DNA of 43,230 nt from an uncultured Oscillospiraceae bacterium (GCA_947168655.1 CAMVMU010000010.1:1-43230); one strand, 5' to 3'. Numbered from the stretch's first letter, positions 33,524-42,355 are shown. The notes: generated by a model from the letters alone, not told the origin. Numbers and translations: made by a program.

Positions 33524-34220
33524 TATGCTGGTCTATCCCGGCATCTGCGACTACAGCGGCGATCTGGGGGTGCCGGACACCTTCGGGATCTGCATGGATC
33601 TGGCAGCGGAGCACGCCAATTCCCTGGGCATCGGCATGTGGGATTTGGCGGCGCGCCATCTCTTCTGGCTGACGGTGAAGACCAGGATCCGCTTCTTGCG
33701 CCGGCCCCGTATGGCCGATACCATTACCGGCGAGACGTGGCCCGAGCCGGCGGACAGGATCCGCTGCAACCGGGATTACCGTATCCTGGCCGGGGAGGAG
33801 GTACTGGCTGTCGGCAAGACCGAGTGGGCAGTGATCAACACTGAGACCGGGAAACTCCAACCCGCGTCGGATATTTACCCCCGGGAACTGGAGATGCGTT
33901 CCGATGTGGTATGGGACGAGCCCTTTTCCCGGCTGCGGGACAATTTTGACGGCGAACCGATCTTTGCCAGACACGTGGTATCCTCCACCGACATCGATGT
34001 GGGCGGCCATATGAACAACGTGGCCTATGTCCGGGCGCTGGCCGGAGCGTTTTCCACCCGGGAATGGGAGGAATTGAACGTGCAGGATCTGGAGATCCAC
34101 TTCAAAGCGCCGTGCTATGAGGGTCAGACCATCGAGATGCAGCGCCGGGAGCGGGACGGCAGCCTGGACATCCGCATGAGTGTGGAGGGCAAGACCGTGA
34201 TCCTGGCTCGGATCGGATAA
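33501..34220 (+). CDS. Acyl-ACP thioesterase
   Basis: A 239-aa double hot-dog thioesterase that releases fatty acids from acyl carrier protein. NMLVYPGICDYSGDLGVPDTFGICMDLAAEHA and the second-repeat segment SSTDIDVGGHMNNVAYVRALAGAF, with its catalytic Asn/His region, fit the bacterial FatA-like family. The ATG at 33501 overlaps the ABC gene by 23 bp and follows GGAG, so translation is probably coupled. A start at ATG 33525 would have no ribosome site. Confidence 0.9.
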   Translation: MENTLKRNMLVYPGICDYSGDLGVPDTFGICMDLAAEHANSLGIGMWDLAARHLFWLTVKTRIRFLRRPRMADTITGETWPEPADRIRCNRDYRILAGEEVLAVGKTEWAVINTETGKLQPASDIYPRELEMRSDVVWDEPFSRLRDNFDGEPIFARHVVSSTDIDVGGHMNNVAYVRALAGAFSTREWEELNVQDLEIHFKAPCYEGQTIEMQRRERDGSLDIRMSVEGKTVILARIG

Positions 34221-34232
34221 TATGATGATAAG

Positions 34233-34267
34233 GAAAGCGGGAACGCCGAATCGGCGTTCCCGCTTTC
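34233..34267. terminator. Terminator between thioesterase and SIMPL genes
   Basis: Perfect 16-bp stem GAAAGCGGGAACGCCG with its complement and a 3-nt loop; it serves the thioesterase operon and probably the convergent M42-SIMPL operon. Confidence 0.9.
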
Positions 34268-34282
34268 TATTGAATAGATAGT

Positions 34283-34930
34283 TTACAGTATCTCCCACAC
34301 GAAGGTGGCCTGATCGTTGACGTCGATGTCCTCCGGGGTAAAATCCATAGAAGCCTTGGCCTTGCGGAGCATGCCGCCGGCGGCGAAGGCGGTGGGGGAG
34401 ACGAAGTCCCGGTCACCCCAGCTGTAATCGACCCGCACCAGCTGCCCCAGCTCCACGCCGGAGGCGGCAGCCAGGACCTTTGCCCGGCGCAGGGCATTTT
34501 CGGAGGCCTGGCGCAGCAGTTCGTCGGACACGGCGTCGGGGTCCTTGACGGTAAAGCGGACGTTCAGATCCGGTGTGGCCTCGCAGCCGGTGATGGCGGA
34601 GAGGGTCTCGCCCAGGCGGGCGGCGTCGAAGTCCAGCGCCAGCTTGAGGTCGTGGGCGCAGGCATAGCCCCGGAAGACGCGGCGGCCGTTGCCGTTCCGG
34701 TCATTCTGGAAGTCGTACTCGGTGGACACGTTAAAGCTGGCGGTTTTCAGATCCTTGCGGTCGTAGCCGATGGCGGCCAGGGCACCCCGCAGGGCCTCCA
34801 GCCGGGCGTTGGCCTGGGCCATAGCCTCGTCATAGCTCTTGTCCTCGGCGGTGAGATTCATGGTGATGACCACGTAATCCGGCCGGAGGGACAGCTTGGC
34901 GCTGCCCTTGACGGTGATGGTGCGATCCAT
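34283..34930 (-). CDS. SIMPL domain (DUF541) protein
   Basis: A 215-aa protein of the SIMPL/BP26-like family. ITVKGSAKLSLRPDYVVITMNL is the typical opening and the QASENALRRAKVLAAASGVELGQLVRVDYS helix-strand segment closes the domain. Unlike many periplasmic members it lacks a signal peptide, so it is probably cytoplasmic. Function is unknown. ATG 34930 is preceded by GGGGG at 7 nt; ATG 34936 overlaps the M42 stop but is only 2 nt from that site. Confidence 0.85.
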   Translation of the reverse strand: MDRTITVKGSAKLSLRPDYVVITMNLTAEDKSYDEAMAQANARLEALRGALAAIGYDRKDLKTASFNVSTEYDFQNDRNGNGRRVFRGYACAHDLKLALDFDAARLGETLSAITGCEATPDLNVRFTVKDPDAVSDELLRQASENALRRAKVLAAASGVELGQLVRVDYSWGDRDFVSPTAFAAGGMLRKAKASMDFTPEDIDVNDQATFVWEIL

Positions 34931-34932
34931 CC

Positions 34933-35967
34933 TCATACCCCCAGATATGCCAGCAGCAGGGCATAGGTGTTGCGCAGGCCGTCGATATGGGTGCGCTCGT
35001 AGCCGTGGCTGTTGGCGGTGCCGGGTCCGATGGCGGCATGTCGCACGTCATAGCCGGCGGCAATGGACGTATCGCAGTCGGTGCCGTAGTGGGGGGTGAA
35101 GATGTCCATCACGTAGTCCACCCCGGCATCGATGGCGGCGGCGCGGACCTCGTTGGTCATCTCCCAGTGGTAGGGATAGCGGGAGTCCTTGGCGAAGATG
35201 GATACCTTCCGCTCATCGGAGGTCTGGTCCGGTCCAGTGGGCGCGATATCCAGCGCCAGGATGTCCTTTACGTCCTCCGGCAGCCAGGAGGTGCCGTGTC
35301 CGATCTCCTCGTACATGGCGAAGTAGGCGTAAACCTGGCGGTTGGGAGTGAGCTTGTTGTCATGGATGTACTTCATGGCGGTCAGCAGCACGGCTGCTAG
35401 GGCCTTGTCGTCCACAAAATGGGATTTGAGATAGTCGCCGGAGCGGACGAACCGGGGGTCCAATGCGATCATGTCGCCGGTCTCCACGCCCAGGGCGCGG
35501 GTCTCGGCGGCGGAGCTCACGGGCTCATCCAGCACCACGCACACGTTGGTGCGAAAGTCCGGCGCCACAACCCGCAGCTCCTCCTCCGTCACGTGAACGG
35601 AGTTGGGGGTGCGGCAGACGGTGCCGGTGTAGACCTTGCCGTCCCGGGTGTAGATGCGGACGTTCTCACCCATGCAGTAGAAGGGATACAGACCGCCCAC
35701 GGGGCACACGTTCAGCGTGCCGTCGGCGTTGACTTTGCGGACCATCAATCCAATGTCGTCCAGATGTGCGGTCACAGCAAGGGCATTGCCAGTGCCGCCC
35801 AGGTCGGCGATGACACCGCCCTTATGGGTGATGTAGCTGTCGTAGCCCAGCCGGTCCAGTTCGGCGATCAGATAATCCTGGACCTCACGGAACTGGCTGG
35901 TGGTGCTGTCAATGGCCAGCAGGTTCTGGAACTGCTGGAGACAGTAGGTGGTATCAAAGGGATACAT
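34933..35967 (-). CDS. M42 family metallopeptidase
   Basis: A 344-aa dinuclear aminopeptidase of the tetrahedral TET/glucanase-like family. Metal and catalytic motifs are TAHLDDIGLMV, FVDDKALAAVL, MYEEIGHGTSW, ALDIAPTG and the final His in GPGTANSHGYERTH. It trims peptides in the cytoplasm. It is first in a two-gene unit with the SIMPL protein. The 35968-36006 region upstream has a terminator but no clear promoter. Confidence 0.92.
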   Translation of the reverse strand: MYPFDTTYCLQQFQNLLAIDSTTSQFREVQDYLIAELDRLGYDSYITHKGGVIADLGGTGNALAVTAHLDDIGLMVRKVNADGTLNVCPVGGLYPFYCMGENVRIYTRDGKVYTGTVCRTPNSVHVTEEELRVVAPDFRTNVCVVLDEPVSSAAETRALGVETGDMIALDPRFVRSGDYLKSHFVDDKALAAVLLTAMKYIHDNKLTPNRQVYAYFAMYEEIGHGTSWLPEDVKDILALDIAPTGPDQTSDERKVSIFAKDSRYPYHWEMTNEVRAAAIDAGVDYVMDIFTPHYGTDCDTSIAAGYDVRHAAIGPGTANSHGYERTHIDGLRNTYALLLAYLGV

Positions 35968-36006
35968 GGGAGATCACTCCTTATTGCATTGTAATTGTAA
36001 AACTGT

Positions 36007-36038
36007 CCGGGAGGAGCGGGCTCTCCCGCCCCTCCCGG
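36007..36038 (-). terminator. Terminator of pepF
   Basis: CCGGGAGG/CCTCCCGG outer stem with an inner GCGGG/CCCGC stem. On the minus strand it is followed by ACAGTTTTAC. Confidence 0.8.
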
Positions 36039-36050
36039 TAAAAGGTGGGA

Positions 36051-37853
36051 TTACAGCAGAGACTCCAGCTCATCCACCAGCTCGCCGAACAGCTTCAGTG
36101 CGCTGTTGACGGGCTCGGGGCTGGACATGTCCACACCGGCGATCTTCAGCAGGCTGATGGGGTCGGTGCTGCTGCCGCCGGAGAGGAACTTCTTGTAGTC
36201 CGCCACGGCGGGAGCGCCCTCGGTGAGGATGCGGTTGGCGATGGCCACGGCGGCGGAGAAGCCGGTGGCATACTGGAACACGTAGTAGTTGTAGAAGAAG
36301 TGGGGGATGCGGGTCCACTCCAGGGCGATGCCGTCATCGGACACCATATCCGGGCCAAAGTACAGCTTGTTCAGCGCCAGATACTTCTCACTGAGGGCAT
36401 CGGCGGTGAGAGCCTGGCCGCTCTCGGCCATGCGGCCCATGGTCAGCTCAAACTCAGCGAACATGGTCTGGCGGTACACAGTGCCCTTGAACTGATCCAG
36501 GAAGTGGTTGATGAGATAGGCACGCTGCTTCTTGTCGGTGGTCTTGCTCAGCAGGTGGCGCATCAGCAGCACCTCGTTGCAGGTGGAGGCAACCTCAGCC
36601 ACGAAGATCACGTAGTCGGCGGTGTTGGTGGGCTGATACTTGTTGGAGTGATAGCTGTGGAGGGCGTGGCCCATCTCGTGGGCCAGGGTGAACTGACTGT
36701 CCAGATTGTCCTTGTGGTTCAGCAGCACATAGGGGTGGGGATCGCTGCTGCCGGAGGAATAGGCGCCGCCCCGCTTGCCAATGTTCTCATAAACGTCGAT
36801 CCAGCGGTTGTTGAAGCCCTCCTTCAGCAGGTCGGTGTAGTCCTCGCCCAGCACAGCCAGAGCCTCCAGCACCGTCTCCTTGGCCTGCTCATAGGTAATG
36901 GCGGCGTCGGCGTCGGGCACGATGGGAGTGTACACGTCGTACATGTGCAGCTCGTCCACGCCCATCATCTTCTTGCGCAGAGCCACGTAGCGGTACATCT
37001 TGTCCAGATTGTTGTGGACGGCCTCAATAAGGTTCAGATACACGGGTACGGGCACCTCGGTGTTGTCCAGGGAAGCCTCAATGGTGCTGCTGTAGCCCCG
37101 GGCGTCGGCAAAGAACTTCAGCTGCTTGAACTGACCGTCCAGCGTGGCGGCCACGGTGTTCTTGAACTCGCCCATCCGCTTGTAGTAGGCGTCGAAGGCG
37201 TTCTTGCGCAGTACCCGGTCATCGCTCATCATCAGCGGCACGAAGGTGCCGTCGGTCAGCTGGCGGGTGTTGCCCTGTCCGTCCACCACGTCGGGGAAAG
37301 TCAGGTCGGCGTTCCGGAAGGTGGAGGCAATGTGCTCGGGGGCGTTGGCCATCTCACCGGCGGAGGCCAGCAGCCGCTCCTCACCGGGGGAGAGGATGTG
37401 AGCCTTGCGGCGGCGGATCTGATAAATGCTGCGGCGGTAGGTCTCCAGCTCCGGCTGGGCGGCGTAGAACAGATTCAGGGTATCCTCGTCGATAGCCATG
37501 ATCTCGGGCGTGGCAAAGGCCGCCGCGCTGCTGATGGCCACCAGGGTGCCGATGGCCTTGGCGCGCATGTCCTGATAGGTGCTGTTGCCGGTGTCCTCGT
37601 CGCCTTTGCAGGAGGCATAGCCGTACAGGCGACCGAGGCGGATGGATGCCTCGTCCTGGGCGCGGAACCAGCGGAGCAGATCCTCGGCGCTGCGGCCAAG
37701 GGTGCCGCGGAAGGCGGCGATCTGCTCGGGCAGAGACTTGAGGGCCTCGTACTCGGCCAGCCAGGCCTCGTCGCCGCCGGGGAAGATGTCCAGCAGGTTC
37801 CAGGTCAGCTCCTGGGGCACCTCGCTGCGGGGGGGAATGGGTCGATCAGTCAT
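36051..37853 (-). CDS. pepF: Oligoendopeptidase F
   Basis: A 600-aa M3 zinc metallopeptidase that cleaves medium-size peptides in the cytoplasm. The zinc motif HEMGH is in TLAHEMGHALHSYHS, with the downstream Glu in FVAEVASTCNEVLL. The Y-rich C-terminal FFYNYYVFQYATGFSAA is standard. The ATG at 37853 follows GGAGG; an upstream in-frame ATG at 37889 lies at the -10. It is a single-gene unit with promoter and terminator. Confidence 0.95.
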   Translation of the reverse strand: MTDRPIPPRSEVPQELTWNLLDIFPGGDEAWLAEYEALKSLPEQIAAFRGTLGRSAEDLLRWFRAQDEASIRLGRLYGYASCKGDEDTGNSTYQDMRAKAIGTLVAISSAAAFATPEIMAIDEDTLNLFYAAQPELETYRRSIYQIRRRKAHILSPGEERLLASAGEMANAPEHIASTFRNADLTFPDVVDGQGNTRQLTDGTFVPLMMSDDRVLRKNAFDAYYKRMGEFKNTVAATLDGQFKQLKFFADARGYSSTIEASLDNTEVPVPVYLNLIEAVHNNLDKMYRYVALRKKMMGVDELHMYDVYTPIVPDADAAITYEQAKETVLEALAVLGEDYTDLLKEGFNNRWIDVYENIGKRGGAYSSGSSDPHPYVLLNHKDNLDSQFTLAHEMGHALHSYHSNKYQPTNTADYVIFVAEVASTCNEVLLMRHLLSKTTDKKQRAYLINHFLDQFKGTVYRQTMFAEFELTMGRMAESGQALTADALSEKYLALNKLYFGPDMVSDDGIALEWTRIPHFFYNYYVFQYATGFSAAVAIANRILTEGAPAVADYKKFLSGGSSTDPISLLKIAGVDMSSPEPVNSALKLFGELVDELESLL

Positions 37854-37895
37854 GGGAATTACCTCCGTTCTAATTAATTGATATTTCATGCAAAT

Positions 37896-37924
37896 AGAAT
37901 AACAGATTTAGGGTGAAAGTGCAA
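37896..37924 (-). promoter_or_regulatory. Promoter of pepF
   Basis: TTGCAC (37919-37924), 17 bp, TATTCT (37896-37901) with TGT before the -10. Confidence 0.6.
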
Positions 37925-37930
37925 AGCGCA

Positions 37931-38389
37931 TTACCACAGCTCAGCCAGTTCCCGCTCCACCACAGCGGCCAGCTGCTCCAAACCGGTCTTGTCCGCCTCG
38001 GTGAAACGGCCAACGGTGGCACTGTCCACGTCCAACACGGCCACGATTTCGCCGCGGGCGCGGATAGGCACCACCACCTCCGAACGGGAGGCGGCGTCAC
38101 AGGCGACGTGTCCGGGAAACTCACGCACGTCCTCTACCAGTTGTGTTTCACCGGTAGTGACGGCTGCGCCGCAAACGCCGCGATGCAGCGCGATCTCAAT
38201 ACAGGCAGGCTTGCCCTGGAAAGGCCCCAACACCAGCCTGCCGTCCTCCATAAGATAGAAGCCTACCCAGTTGATGTCCTCTATAGCCTGCCACGCGGCG
38301 GCAGAGGCGTTGGCCAGGTTGGCGATGAGGTGGGGAACGCCGTCGATTAGTCCGGTCACGTTCTGGCAGAGAGAATGATAATCTGTCAT
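37931..38389 (-). CDS. Free methionine-(R)-sulfoxide reductase (GAF domain)
   Basis: A 152-aa GAF-fold protein of the fRMsr/YebR family, which reduces free methionine R-sulfoxide with thioredoxin. The active-site block GPFQGKPACIEIALHRGVCGAA and FPGHVACDAASRSEVVVPI carries the three functional cysteines. The ATG at 38389 follows AGGAGG. It fits an oxidative-damage repair role beside the trxA and superoxide reductase genes elsewhere in the window, but is not in an operon with them. Confidence 0.92.
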   Translation of the reverse strand: MTDYHSLCQNVTGLIDGVPHLIANLANASAAAWQAIEDINWVGFYLMEDGRLVLGPFQGKPACIEIALHRGVCGAAVTTGETQLVEDVREFPGHVACDAASRSEVVVPIRARGEIVAVLDVDSATVGRFTEADKTGLEQLAAVVERELAELW

Positions 38390-38422
38390 GGCAGGTACCT
38401 CCTGTTTTTTTGCAACGAAATA

Positions 38423-38451
38423 AGTATACCAGAAAAAACCTCCGTTGTACA
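38423..38451 (-). promoter_or_regulatory. Promoter of the fRMsr gene
   Basis: TGTACA (38446-38451), 17 bp, TATACT (38423-38428) with TGG as extended -10. Confidence 0.5.
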
Positions 38452-38477
38452 GAAAAACAGCACCATGCACAAAACAT

Positions 38478-38506
38478 TTGCACACGGCGCATAAGGCGTA
38501 TATAAT
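38478..38506 (+). promoter_or_regulatory. Promoter of the K+ channel gene
   Basis: TTGCAC (38478-38483), 17 bp, TATAAT (38501-38506). Confidence 0.75.
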
Positions 38507-38538
38507 AGAGACCGTGAAACCATCCGGGAGGTGAGCCC

Positions 38539-39477
38539 ATGGACAAAGCTGGGAGAAAACGGCGTATATTTGATATCATTCAGATCGGGAACCGGGAGGA
38601 CATTCCCAGCAGGGTTTTTGATGTGTGCCTGGTGGTGGTGATTCTTCTGAATATCCTCACCATGTTCCTGGAGACCTTTGAGGAACTGGCGCAGTGGCGG
38701 GGTACTTTTGAAACCATTGAACTGATCACGGTGATCCTGTTTTGTGTGGAGTATATTCTGCGGATCTGGACAGCGGAGTATCTTTATCCCGGTGAAAGCA
38801 GGGGCCGTGCCATCTGGAGGTTTCTATGGTCATATGACGGCGTCATCGATCTGCTGACGATTCTGCCGTTTTTCTTCCTCTCCGGCTTTGTGGTGTTTCG
38901 TATGCTGCGGGTGGTGCGGATCTTTCACCTGTTCCGTATCAACAACCAGTATGACTCCTTCAACGTTATCAAGTCCGTGCTGTATGAAAAACGCAATCAG
39001 ATCGCGTCTTCCGTGTTCATCATCCTGACGCTGATGCTGGCTTCATCCCTGTTTATGTACAGCGTGGAGCATGAGGCACAGCCGGAGAACTTCCGCAATG
39101 CCCTCAGCGGTATCTGGTGGAGCGTCAGTACTATGCTGACGGTGGGGTACGGCGACATCTATCCCGTTACCGTTCTTGGTCGGGCCATGGCAATTGTCAT
39201 CACCTTTTTGGGTGTTGGTGTGGTGGCTATCCCCACCGGTATCATCAGCGCCGGTTTCGTGGAGCAGTACAGCAAAATGCAGCAGGAGACGCCGGATCTG
39301 GCCAGTATGCTGACCACCATCACCGTCGGGATGGACAGTGCATGGATCGGGAAAAAGGTGGAGGATATCGAAAAAGAATTTGATCTGGACATCGTGCTGG
39401 TGAAGCGAAAGGGCAAGGTTTCCCCGGTCAAACGGCACTATGTTATCTGTGAGGGCGATGAGGTTGCTTATCTGTAA
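38539..39477 (+). CDS. Voltage-gated potassium channel with C-terminal RCK_C-like domain
   Basis: A 312-aa six-helix channel. A voltage-sensor domain has an S4 with spaced arginines (FRMLRVVRIFHLFRI). The pore follows with the selectivity filter TVGYGD between S5 and S6. The C-terminal 60 residues (MDSAWIGKKVEDIEKEFDLDIVLVKRKG...EGDEVAYL) look like a TrkA_C/RCK_C ligand domain. It is probably an inner-membrane K+ conductance. Single-gene unit; the downstream hairpin of the composite repeat may be its terminator. Confidence 0.92.
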   Translation: MDKAGRKRRIFDIIQIGNREDIPSRVFDVCLVVVILLNILTMFLETFEELAQWRGTFETIELITVILFCVEYILRIWTAEYLYPGESRGRAIWRFLWSYDGVIDLLTILPFFFLSGFVVFRMLRVVRIFHLFRINNQYDSFNVIKSVLYEKRNQIASSVFIILTLMLASSLFMYSVEHEAQPENFRNALSGIWWSVSTMLTVGYGDIYPVTVLGRAMAIVITFLGVGVVAIPTGIISAGFVEQYSKMQQETPDLASMLTTITVGMDSAWIGKKVEDIEKEFDLDIVLVKRKGKVSPVKRHYVICEGDEVAYL

Positions 39478-39481
39478 AACT

Positions 39482-39642
39482 GCCCAAAAACGGCAATGCC
39501 GTTTTTGGGCAATGGGCTTGCAGCCTGCTGCGCGCACTCGCTTGCGTGAGACGCTCGCACACTTGCAGTCTGAGATGTGTATTTTGCCACGTACACGCCG
39601 CGGCAAAATACGATTAAATGTCTTCGCGTCTGCGGACGCGAA
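39482..39642 (-). repeat. Composite hairpin repeat, copy 1
   Basis: Read on the minus strand: hairpin C (39623-39642, stem TTCGCGTC), 11 nt, hairpin A (39579-39611, stem GTATTTTGCC), core (39515-39580) starting ACACATCTCAGACTGC and ending GGCTGCAAGCC, 4 nt, hairpin B (39482-39510, 13-bp stem GCCCAAAAACGGC). The core matches copy 2 at about 27/29 and 22/26 positions in its two halves; the hairpin stems do not match. It lies in the convergent gap between the K+ channel and M28 genes. I see no gene in it. Confidence 0.8.
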
Positions 39643-39670
39643 ATCTGCTATGCTTTATTGACGCGCTAAA

Positions 39671-39702
39671 CGGATCGCCGTATGCAACCATCCGGCGATC
39701 CG
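39671..39702. terminator. Terminator of the M28 peptidase gene
   Basis: Perfect 10-bp stem CGGATCGCCG/CGGCGATCCG with a 12-nt loop, located 5 bp past the M28 stop. Confidence 0.75.
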
Positions 39703-39707
39703 TTATT

Positions 39708-40937
39708 TTATTGTTCCTTGCGCTTGCGGTTCATGTACTCGTCCAGCTCGGTCTTCACCTTGTCGGGGATCTCCCGCTTTACCGGGCACCTGGCGGCGTC
39801 CGCCATGGCGGCGGTGAAATCCGCCAGGAAGTCGCCGTCTCGCTGAAGCCGTTCCGGCGAGAGGACCTCCATGGTGTCGTACCGGGTGTGGATGGCGGCT
39901 TGGCTGGGCGGCGCGATCCGGGCGAAGGACAAAGCGGGCACGCCTTTGTCGGCAAAGGGGGTGGAGTCGCTGGAGTAGACCCCCATATGGGGCGCAATCC
40001 CCCAGCCCCGCTGGGCGGCGAAGTAGCGGATGTAGCTGACCAGTCCCTCCTCGGCACTGCAGCAGGCGATGAACTTGCCCATATAGGTGCCGATCATGTC
40101 CAGATTGATGTTCAGCGCGATCTTCTCCAGCTCTGCCTCATGCTGATGCACGTACGCCTTGGAGCCCAGCAGCCCCCTCTCCTCACTGCCGCAGAAGACG
40201 AAACGCAGGCCGTAACGGTGGGGTGCCGTGGCGATCAGTTTTTCCAGAATGTGCAGCAGGCCCACGCAGCCGGACATGTTGTCGTAAGAGCCGTGGGACA
40301 GGGGCGTGGTGTCGTAGTGGGCGGACAGGACGATCCACTCGTCGGCCTTTCCGGGGATTTCCGCGATCACGTTGTGGGACTGACCGGCAGATTCCTCCTG
40401 CTCTACCGTAATGGTGATTTCCTTTACATTGCTTTTCACCAGATGGAATGCGTTCTTGGCGTTGATGTTCACGCCGGGGATCTTCTTCCCCATGGACACG
40501 TAGCTGCGCAGCTCCTTGTGATCGATGTCATTGTCCCGGAAATGGACGTTGCCGGTGTAGGTGATAAAACCCACGGCGCCGTTGGCCAGCAGGTCCTGAT
40601 AGAGGAAATAGCCCACGCCGGTGTCCAGGAGCACGATCTTGCCCCGGGCTGCCGTCAGGGAAGCGGGATCCGTGTTGGGCAGGTAGCAAAGCGGCGCCGT
40701 CACGGAGCTGCTGCCGCAGCATTTGTACCCCTTGCAGGGGATGGAACGTCCGTCCGCCAGCAGTGTGGCGTCGTGAACCTCCGCCATTTCCACGTCAAAT
40801 GCCTCCAGATGTGCCTCGGCGCCCAGGGCGCGGCACCGTTCAGCCAGGTATTCTGCCACACGCAGTTCCTCCGCCGTGCCGCTGGTGTGGATGAAGTCGG
40901 TATCCTTCAGGATTTGCCGGATCTCTCTTGTATTCAT
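39708..40937 (-). CDS. M28 family zinc peptidase with PA-domain insertion
   Basis: A 409-aa aminopeptidase-type hydrolase. A protease-associated insertion (about residues 65-150) precedes the catalytic domain. Zinc and catalytic motifs are LSAHYDTTP, YDNMSGC, CGSEERGLLGS, LNLDMIG and the last His in HTRYDTMEVL. There is no signal peptide, so it is probably cytoplasmic. Single-gene unit with a strong promoter. Confidence 0.9.
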   Translation of the reverse strand: MNTREIRQILKDTDFIHTSGTAEELRVAEYLAERCRALGAEAHLEAFDVEMAEVHDATLLADGRSIPCKGYKCCGSSSVTAPLCYLPNTDPASLTAARGKIVLLDTGVGYFLYQDLLANGAVGFITYTGNVHFRDNDIDHKELRSYVSMGKKIPGVNINAKNAFHLVKSNVKEITITVEQEESAGQSHNVIAEIPGKADEWIVLSAHYDTTPLSHGSYDNMSGCVGLLHILEKLIATAPHRYGLRFVFCGSEERGLLGSKAYVHQHEAELEKIALNINLDMIGTYMGKFIACCSAEEGLVSYIRYFAAQRGWGIAPHMGVYSSDSTPFADKGVPALSFARIAPPSQAAIHTRYDTMEVLSPERLQRDGDFLADFTAAMADAARCPVKREIPDKVKTELDEYMNRKRKEQ

Positions 40938-40966
40938 ATGATCCCCTCCGCTTGTTATTTCTCTCT

Positions 40967-40995
40967 ATTATACTGTCTGGATCCGGCATTTGCAA
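40967..40995 (-). promoter_or_regulatory. Promoter of the M28 peptidase gene
   Basis: TTGCAA (40990-40995), 17 bp, TATAAT (40967-40972) on the minus strand. Confidence 0.8.
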
Positions 40996-41012
40996 GGCAT
41001 AACGGGGAATAG

Positions 41013-41045
41013 AAAGGGAGCTTCGCCCATCGGGCGAAGCTCCTT
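41013..41045 (-). terminator. Terminator of the ECF S component gene
   Basis: Perfect 15-bp stem (AAAGGAGCTTCGCCC type, with one G bulge position at the base) and ATC loop, followed on the minus strand by CTTTCTATT. Confidence 0.85.
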
Positions 41046-41066
41046 TATCTGTATGAACTGGGACCG

Positions 41067-41627
41067 TTATGACCGTATTTTTTCCAGCAGCCCTGCCTTC
41101 TGCAGCGCCGCACGCAGAGCGGTGTAGAGGATGGGGGCGACGATCATGGCAAACACCGCGTTGATAGCGGACGCGGGGAACTTGCTCATTAGAGCCGCCC
41201 ACACCGTTTCTCCGGGGTAGCCGTAGACAAACTTCTGGTAAACGAAGGTTTTCAGCATATAGAGCGCCACATAGGTCCACGCACCGACAACGCAGGCAAC
41301 GATGTTCCAGCCGTGATTTTTTGCCTCCTTGTCGGCGGCAAAAGCGATCTTTCCGCAGACCCACGCCATGGCAAACTTGGAGACAAAGGTGACGAGGTAG
41401 GTGACCAGGTCGCTGGGATAGTAGAACACGTCAAACAGCATGGAACCCAGGCCGGCCGCCAGACCGCCGGCCAGAGGCCCCATCAGCAGTCCGCTCAGCA
41501 GGCAGACTGCGTTGGCAAAATGGACCTTGGAGCCCAGCAGAGGAAATCGAAAAAAGGTGACCACAAAGACCAGTGCCGTCAAAATCGCGATAAAGGCGAT
41601 TTTGTGGACCGTAAACTTCTTATTCAT
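41067..41627 (-). CDS. ECF transporter S component
   Basis: A 186-aa integral membrane substrate-binding subunit of an energy-coupling-factor vitamin transporter. It has about six hydrophobic segments. KVHFANAVCLLSGLLMGPLAGGLAAGLGSMLFDVF is the typical S-component stretch. The vitamin cannot be assigned; the common A and T energising subunits are not in this window, so it is probably a group II ECF system. No riboswitch was recognised in the 41628-41760 upstream region. An AGGAGG site precedes the ATG. Confidence 0.88.
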   Translation of the reverse strand: MNKKFTVHKIAFIAILTALVFVVTFFRFPLLGSKVHFANAVCLLSGLLMGPLAGGLAAGLGSMLFDVFYYPSDLVTYLVTFVSKFAMAWVCGKIAFAADKEAKNHGWNIVACVVGAWTYVALYMLKTFVYQKFVYGYPGETVWAALMSKFPASAINAVFAMIVAPILYTALRAALQKAGLLEKIRS

Positions 41628-41761
41628 ATCAATGCCTCCTGTGAACGCTTTCGTGCGGTTCTATGTGCCATCATACGCACAAACTGAACTGTTTGAAATA
41701 TCCAGTTTTGGATTATTAGATAATACCAGATTTAGGGCAGTCCGTCCGGCGTGTATTTTGC

Positions 41762-41790
41762 TTGCATCGGGGCGGGGGATATGTTATAAT
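41762..41790 (+). promoter_or_regulatory. Promoter of smpB
   Basis: TTGCAT (41762-41767), 17 bp, TATAAT (41785-41790), with TGT as extended -10. Confidence 0.75.
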
Positions 41791-41841
41791 ACATCTCCAG
41801 TTTGAGAAAGGGATCGGCTGATCCTGGAAAGGAGCGCCTCT

Positions 41842-42309
41842 GTGGAAAAGCGTGGGATCAAGACGGCGGCACAAAATCGCAAAGCATTTCACGACTATTT
41901 CGTGGAGGATCGCTATGAGGCCGGCATCGAGCTGTTCGGCACGGAGGTCAAATCCATCCGGGGCGGCGCGCTGAATCTGAAGGATTCCTATTGCCAGTGC
42001 AAGGATGGGGAGTTGTTTTGCTACAACCTGCATATTTCCCCCTATGAGCAGGGCAATATCTTCAATAAGGACCCGGATCGGCCCAAGCGCCTTTTGATGC
42101 ACAAGCGGGAGATCCGGCGGCTCCACGCCCTGCAAAAGCAGGACGGCTACGCACTCATTCCCCTGAGCGTCTATTTCAAGGACAGCCGGGTAAAGGTGGA
42201 GTTGGGCCTGTGCCGCGGCAAAAAGAACTACGACAAGCGTGCTGCCCTCGCCCAGCGTGACGCCAAGCGGGAGATGGACCGCGCCATGCGGGAGAAGAAC
42301 AGAGGATAA
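41842..42309 (+). CDS. smpB: SsrA-binding protein SmpB
   Basis: A 155-aa tmRNA partner that brings tmRNA to stalled ribosomes. The family opening [29 protein letters not shown], the [29 protein letters not shown] stretch and the basic C-terminal tail ([23 protein letters not shown]) are present. The start is a GTG at 41842 with AAAGGAG 7 nt upstream. ssrA itself begins 827 bp downstream. Confidence 0.97.
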   Translation: MEKRGIKTAAQNRKAFHDYFVEDRYEAGIELFGTEVKSIRGGALNLKDSYCQCKDGELFCYNLHISPYEQGNIFNKDPDRPKRLLMHKREIRRLHALQKQDGYALIPLSVYFKDSRVKVELGLCRGKKNYDKRAALAQRDAKREMDRAMREKNRG

Positions 42310-42319
42310 GACCGAACCC

Positions 42320-42355
42320 CTGTCATTGCGAGGGCCGCAGGCCCGTGGCAATCCG
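42320..42355. repeat. Short dispersed palindromic repeat (TGTCATTGCGAG...GTGGCAATCC type)
   Basis: CTGTCATTGCGAGG at the left end and CCGTGGCAATCC at the right end enclose GGCC-gca-GGCC, giving an imperfect hairpin. The end sequences match a REP-like/MITE-like motif that I know to be scattered in many bacterial genomes. It lies between smpB and the cyclophilin gene. Confidence 0.55.

Noticed and set aside
39618-41012. Plus-strand open frame of 464 codons opposite the M28 peptidase gene
   Set aside because: It begins in a repeat hairpin and runs antisense to a complete peptidase with all catalytic motifs.
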